The notes under the pieces: generated by a model
The model's database searches: none
What the model was told of the DNA's origin: nothing
What the model saw: the letters and a program-made list of their open reading frames with translations, nothing else
NCBI GenBank assembly: GCA_937871705.1
Contig: CALMOO010000819.1
Location: 6,451 to 16,709, forward strand
Direction: 5' to 3'
From: an uncultured Hymenobacter sp.
Lineage (GTDB): Bacteria > Bacteroidota > Bacteroidia > Cytophagales > Hymenobacteraceae
Length of the DNA stretch: 10,259 bases
Shown here: positions 6,893 to 10,259 of the stretch, piece by piece
How positions within the stretch are numbered: the first letter of the stretch is position 1
Layout of the letters: the number at the start of each line of letters is the position of its first letter
Made by a program: the position numbers and the translations under genes

Positions 6893-7912
6893 CTAGCTTT
6901 TCTTCGGCCTGTAATGCGAGTCGCTCAGAATGCGCTGGGCATTGGGCTCGGCCATGAGCTTGGCCAGCGTCACGTCGGGATGCTCGGCCATGTACTTGCG
7001 AATAATCTGCAAGCCTATCCACTGCCCAACCCGGCCGGGGCAAGTCGCATCTATTTCGGGCACATTGGGCCGCTCAGCCACGTATTTTTGAATGAGAAAC
7101 GGCGTATTGGAGTACAGTAGGTTGTTTTCCAGAAAGTGCCCCCACACCTTGGCCTCATTAAATTGAAGGCCAGTCAGCTCCTTGCGCGTGTAGCCCATCA
7201 GCAGCGAGTCGGGGGCGCAGGGTAGCACCTGGCCCGCAAAATACAGGCGCTTGCCCTGGCTTATCATCTCTTCGAGCACCGAAGGCGCTGCCAACTTGTG
7301 CGGAATGTACTTGCCCGCCACGGCCGTAGCCAGCGTGGGCAGCACATTGGCCGGCCGGTAGCGCCGCAGCATATACTGCGGCAGGTCGGGCCGGTAAGTT
7401 GCCTTCGGCCCGATGTACCAGTCAAGGCTCAGCACCAATAAGCTGTCATTTACGAAGATATCCTTGCCCAGCAACCCGCTTACGTAAGTAGCTGCCACGG
7501 GCGGTGCCTTAAACCCAGGAAAGTAATAGTGCACCCGCCCAAGCATCGTTCCCAAGTCGTGCCGCAGCGCGGCCGAGTCGGCAAAAGCAGTGGTAGTCTC
7601 GCGAGCCAGCTTCTGCAAGTCAGCATTGGTGGCCAATTGTGCCAGGCTGCCCGCCAGCGCTTCGGCCGAAGGCGCCTGCCCCACCTGCAAGTAATAGCGC
7701 GAAAAAGCCGGATGCGAGCGCATAAACTGCAACCCTTCGGCCGGATTCTTAATCTGGAAAAAAGGCCGCTCCAAGTGCTCTAGGTGCAGCGGGGGGGTAG
7801 GGGCATCGGCGGCAGGGTCGGGGCGGCAGCCAGTGTCCGTGCCTTGGCGGCAGCCCGCCAGCAGCCCGGCCATCGCTAAGGCCAGGGCTTTCGTATGAGG
7901 AAATATTTTCAA
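6893..7912 (-). CDS. gldB: Gliding motility lipoprotein GldB
   Basis: A 339-residue lipoprotein matching the GldB family in length and layout. I start at TTG 7912, giving a basic n-region (KIFPHTK), hydrophobic ALALAMAGL and lipobox LLAGC with the lipidated Cys at residue 21. A perfect -7 box lies 18 bases upstream. The frame stays open further upstream to 8302, but that would overlap the divergent gene and bury the signal peptide. Family-like segments: IFVNDSLLVLSLDWYIGP, YMLRRYRPANVLPTLATAVA, a KRLYFAGQVLPCAPDSLLMGYT stretch (7196-7252), GRVGQWIGLQIIRKYM and the C-terminal SHYRPKK. GldB was defined in Flavobacterium johnsoniae as an envelope lipoprotein required for gliding; its biochemical role is not settled. 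Homologues also occur in non-gliders. In F. johnsoniae it is followed by gldC, which is not seen here; a glycosyltransferase follows instead. Confidence 0.87.
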   Translation of the reverse strand: MKIFPHTKALALAMAGLLAGCRQGTDTGCRPDPAADAPTPPLHLEHLERPFFQIKNPAEGLQFMRSHPAFSRYYLQVGQAPSAEALAGSLAQLATNADLQKLARETTTAFADSAALRHDLGTMLGRVHYYFPGFKAPPVAATYVSGLLGKDIFVNDSLLVLSLDWYIGPKATYRPDLPQYMLRRYRPANVLPTLATAVAGKYIPHKLAAPSVLEEMISQGKRLYFAGQVLPCAPDSLLMGYTRKELTGLQFNEAKVWGHFLENNLLYSNTPFLIQKYVAERPNVPEIDATCPGRVGQWIGLQIIRKYMAEHPDVTLAKLMAEPNAQRILSDSHYRPKKS

Positions 7913-7930
7913 GTTCGAGCTAATTTTACC

Positions 7931-7938
7931 CAAAATTA
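7931..7938 (-). promoter_or_regulatory. Candidate -7 promoter box for gldB
   Basis: TAATTTTG on the minus strand matches TAnnTTTG exactly and ends 18 bases before the TTG start at 7912. No good -33 TTG sits at 19-21 bases upstream (nearest are at about 13 and 26). It supports the short gldB start over upstream alternatives. The 84-bp spacer 7913-7996 must hold promoters for both divergent genes. Confidence 0.42.
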
Positions 7939-7983
7939 CACTTTTCCAACCCAAGCTATATCGCCAAGTGCCTGATAGCCGTC

Positions 7984-7991
7984 CAACTTTC
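7984..7991 (+). promoter_or_regulatory. Weak -7-like box before the outer-membrane protein gene
   Basis: CAACTTTC differs at two positions from TAnnTTTG and ends five bases before the ATG at 7997, the same spacing as the boxes before 3452 and 4468. No -33 element is evident. The call rests mainly on the shared position. Confidence 0.25.
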
Positions 7992-7996
7992 ATTCT

Positions 7997-8689
7997 ATGA
8001 AAAAAATACTCCTCACTGTGGCTGCCCTGGCCATTGCTCCCGCCGCCTTTGCTCAGGTCGAAATCGGCCTCAAGGTGTCGCCGGCTATTGCGTACTTGCG
8101 GCCTGATTCTCCTTCGGCCACGTCGTTCACATCTGAAAGTGCTAAATTCAGCTTCGGCGGCGGTATTTTCATGGACTACTTTTTTGGCGAAAACTACGCC
8201 TTTAACACAGGTTTGTTTCTGACTGGTAAAGGCGGAACTATTGGCTACAACGACCGGACTAGTGCCCCGGCTGGCGGAAGTACGGGTGTGCGTGTGGAGC
8301 AAAAAATAGCGCTACAATATCTTGAGTTGCCGCTCACTGTTAAGCTCTTCACCAATGAAGTAGCTCCCGATACACGTATTTACTTTCAGGTAGGCGGTTC
8401 GTTGGCCGTGCCAGTACAGGCACGCATCGATGGCGAGAAGTACTATACTGACCCATATGACAATAATAATCAAACCAAAGCCGGCAGCCACGTACTAGCT
8501 ATCGATGCCAACTTAATAGGGGGGGTAGGGGCCGAATACCAGCTTGGCCAAAGTACGAAGCTGTTGGCGGGAATCAGCTACCACCACGGTTTAATTGACT
8601 TTGACCGTTATTTTGAGCGGAAGCGCGGCTTCAGCGATGTCAATATTAAGAACAGTGTTTTTGCACTTGATTTAGGCCTTAAGTTCTAG
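7997..8689 (+). CDS. Outer-membrane beta-barrel protein, PorT/OMP_b-brl_2-like
   Basis: A 230-residue exported protein. Residues 1-19 are a signal peptide (MKKILLTVAALAIAPAAFA, cut before Gln20). The mature chain consists of alternating hydrophobic/polar segments typical of beta-strands: VEIGLKVSPAIAYL, SFGGGIFMDYFF, YAFNTGLFLTGKGG, ALQYLELPLTVKLF, RIYFQVGGSLAVPVQARI, LIGGVGAEYQLG, TKLLAGISYHHGL and a final FALDLGLKF. The last residue is Phe, the usual C-terminal aromatic signal for outer-membrane insertion by the BAM complex. LELPLTVKLF is a common motif of the Bacteroidota porin-family/PorT-like group. About eight to ten strands would fit this length, suggesting a small barrel rather than a large porin. 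Role unknown. PorT itself works in type IX secretion, and the divergent gldB neighbour is suggestive, but sequence alone does not show that this is PorT. It is followed by a strong hairpin terminator. Confidence 0.85.
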   Translation: MKKILLTVAALAIAPAAFAQVEIGLKVSPAIAYLRPDSPSATSFTSESAKFSFGGGIFMDYFFGENYAFNTGLFLTGKGGTIGYNDRTSAPAGGSTGVRVEQKIALQYLELPLTVKLFTNEVAPDTRIYFQVGGSLAVPVQARIDGEKYYTDPYDNNNQTKAGSHVLAIDANLIGGVGAEYQLGQSTKLLAGISYHHGLIDFDRYFERKRGFSDVNIKNSVFALDLGLKF

Positions 8690-8756
8690 CCACAAAGTAG
8701 CGCGGATTCCACGGTTTTTGTGGACAGTGCTTTCCGGCAATACTTACAATCAATAC

Positions 8757-8798
8757 CAATAAAGAAAGGCCGCCTAAACAGGCGGCCTTTCTTTATTG
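8757..8798. terminator. Bidirectional rho-independent terminator
   Basis: CAATAAAGAAAGGCCGCC (8757-8774) and GGCGGCCTTTCTTTATTG (8781-8798) are perfect 18-base arms around the loop TAAACA. The GC-rich core near the loop with T-rich outer arms on each strand gives a terminator that can work both ways. It lies between the convergent outer-membrane protein gene (stop 8689) and the RNase E/G gene (stop 8845). Confidence 0.92.
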
Positions 8799-8844
8799 AA
8801 CCGGGCTCTAACTTAAAGCAGTTAGTGATGGCTGTAAATCTGCG

Positions 8845-10259
8845 CTAATCCGCGATTTCGACAATCTCGCGGTCTTGTGCCCGGGCCATCGCGGCCGAGG
8901 CTGAGTGCAGTTCAATCTCTTCGCCATGCTCGTCTTCAATGCGGAAGTCAGTGAGGCCGAGCGCAGTATCTTTCATCACTTTCACCCACTTATAGTATTT
9001 CAAATACCACTTCATCTGCCGGCTTACCAAACCTTTGGTATAGTAAGCGTGCAGGAAGGGATGCACATACAAGGTAATGCCCACCTGATTCTGGTTGAGC
9101 AGCAAGTCATCGATGCTGTTATCAATCTCATCCGTAACCTGGATGGAGGCCGAAATCTTGCCAGTGCCACCGCAAGTCGGGCACACCTCCCCAGTGATAA
9201 TGGTTTCGGCTGGGCGCACCCGCTGCCGGGTTATTTGCATCAAGCCAAACTTAGTGAGCGGCAGGATAGTAAACTTGGCCTTATCCTGCTTCATGATGTT
9301 GTACACCGCATCCTCTACCTTCTTGCGGCTCTCAGCGGCGCGCATGTCGATAAAGTCAACCACAATGATGCCGCCCATATCGCGCAGCCGCAACTGACGA
9401 GCTACCTCCTTCGCTGCCAGCAGGTTAATCATGAGCGCAGTAGCTTCCTGGTCGTTCTCCTGATTGCTCTTCGAGCCCGAGTTGACGTCGATAACATGCA
9501 GCGCCTCCGTGTGCTCTATCACGAGGTAGCCGCCGCCCGGCACGCTCACCGTCTTGCCAAACAGCGTTTTCAGCTGCTTCTCAATGCCGAGATGCTCAAA
9601 TACCTTGACCTTCGTATTGTGCAGCTTTACTAACCCTGCGCGGTCGGGCGCAATTTTTTGCACGTAGTCGCGCATTTCCTCAAAGCGAGCCGGCGTATCG
9701 ACAATAATCGAATCAAACGACTCATTGAGCATGTCACGCAGCATCGAAGACGTGCGGCCCAGCTCGCCAAGCACTTTGTCACGGGGCTGGCCCTTGCGCA
9801 GATTGGCGTAGAGCGTTTCCCAATTCTCGACCATGCTCTGCATATCCTTATCGAGTTCGGCTACCTCGCGGCCTTCGGCCACGGTACGGATAATAACGCC
9901 GAAGCCTTCGGGCTTGATACTGGCAATAAGGCGCTTAAGCCGGTCGCGCTCGGCTTTGCTTACTATTTTTTTCGAGACACTAATGCTATTCGTGAATGGC
10001 ATTAGCACCAAGTAGCGGCCCGCCATCGAAATGTCGGTGCTTACCCGCGGGCCCTTGGTCGAAATCGGCTCCTTAATAACTTGTACTAAGAGCGCCTGAC
10101 CTTTTTTAAACACGCTGTCGGCCTTACCAACTTTCTCAAGGGGCGACTCTAGGGTAAACTTCTCCAGCCCCGCAGCTTGCGTCTGGTGCTTCATCACCCC
10201 ATTCACCCATTTGTTGAGGGAAGGAAACTGCTCGCCCAAGTCGCCATAATGCAGAAAAG
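8845..10259 (-). CDS. rng: Ribonuclease E/G family endoribonuclease (N-terminus outside window)
   Basis: The frame is open from the right edge to TAG at 8847-8845, about 471 codons. The true start lies beyond 10259: the residues at the edge (FLHYGDLGEQFPSLNKW) already belong to the N-terminal S1 domain, and comparison with E. coli RNase E numbering suggests some 45-50 residues are missing. Catalytic features are intact: the first metal-binding Asp in IDVNSGS (codon 9489-9487), the second in IIVVDFIDM (codon 9357-9355), 44 residues later, and the zinc-link CPTCGG (Cys codons at 9183 and 9174), 58 residues after the second Asp. The Asp-Asp-Cys spacings agree with E. coli D303, D346 and C404. 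The protein cleaves single-stranded RNA at AU-rich sites and acts in rRNA maturation and mRNA turnover. It ends shortly after the catalytic half, without the long disordered RNase E tail, so RNase G-type is the better name. Confidence 0.93.
   Translation of the reverse strand, partial: FLHYGDLGEQFPSLNKWVNGVMKHQTQAAGLEKFTLESPLEKVGKADSVFKKGQALLVQVIKEPISTKGPRVSTDISMAGRYLVLMPFTNSISVSKKIVSKAERDRLKRLIASIKPEGFGVIIRTVAEGREVAELDKDMQSMVENWETLYANLRKGQPRDKVLGELGRTSSMLRDMLNESFDSIIVDTPARFEEMRDYVQKIAPDRAGLVKLHNTKVKVFEHLGIEKQLKTLFGKTVSVPGGGYLVIEHTEALHVIDVNSGSKSNQENDQEATALMINLLAAKEVARQLRLRDMGGIIVVDFIDMRAAESRKKVEDAVYNIMKQDKAKFTILPLTKFGLMQITRQRVRPAETIITGEVCPTCGGTGKISASIQVTDEIDNSIDDLLLNQNQVGITLYVHPFLHAYYTKGLVSRQMKWYLKYYKWVKVMKDTALGLTDFRIEDEHGEEIELHSASAAMARAQDREIVEIAD

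Noticed and set aside
6893..8302. Longer gldB starting upstream of 7912
   Set aside because: The extension overlaps the divergent outer-membrane gene and its signal peptide on the opposite strand, and would place the lipobox about 150 residues inside the protein.
8708..8724. Small hairpin TCCAC-N7-GTGGA after the outer-membrane protein gene
   Set aside because: A five-base stem is weak, and the perfect 18-base hairpin just downstream explains termination.
8905..9633. 242-codon plus-strand open frame opposite the RNase E/G gene
   Set aside because: The minus strand carries intact catalytic and zinc-link motifs across the same stretch; the plus-strand translation resembles no protein family.
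1..10259. tRNA, rRNA, CRISPR array, insertion sequence or phage genes
   Set aside because: I saw no cloverleaf-like sequence, no regularly spaced repeats, no transposase- or integrase-like protein and no terminal inverted repeats with target duplications.

Overview
The window looks like chromosomal housekeeping DNA from a GC-rich member of the Bacteroidota. A Hymenobacter-like Cytophagales organism is my best guess. The reasons are a GldB gliding lipoprotein, a Bacteroidota-style TamB, a DUF4468-type exported protein, an outer-membrane beta-barrel protein of the PorT/OMP_b-brl_2 kind, signal peptides ending in Ala-Gln, and promoter-like boxes resembling the Bacteroidota TTG / TAnnTTTG pattern. 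I see no mobile element, CRISPR array, rRNA or tRNA.

Layout. Positions 1-3230 (minus) hold the N-terminal 1076 codons of a TamB/DUF490 envelope protein that runs off the left edge. A 221-bp divergent spacer separates it from a MoxR-type AAA+ ATPase (3452-4426, plus). Next, also on plus, come a DUF4468-like secreted protein interrupted by one in-frame TGA (4468-5073) and a tiny Thr-rich secreted protein (5280-5528). A perfect 44-bp palindrome separates the latter from a convergent GT4 glycosyltransferase (5597-6823, minus). Upstream of the glycosyltransferase on the same strand is gldB (6893-7912). It is divergent from a 230-residue outer-membrane beta-barrel protein (7997-8689, plus). A perfect 18-bp-stem hairpin separates that gene from a convergent RNase E/G gene (8845 to the right edge, minus, N-terminus cut off). 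No stretch longer than 300 bases lacks a gene.

How the genes relate. Most genes concern the cell envelope: TamB (outer-membrane biogenesis or lipid transport), GldB (gliding and type IX secretion-linked lipoprotein), the beta-barrel protein, two small exported proteins, and a glycosyltransferase that probably builds a surface glycan. MoxR and RNase G are general chaperone and RNA-processing functions. The genes mostly stand alone or in pairs rather than in one operon. I found no convincing undescribed multi-gene system. The most useful oddities are the in-frame TGA, a promoter-like box at identical spacing before three ATG codons, recurring G-run/TAG motifs, and the two strong palindromic terminators.
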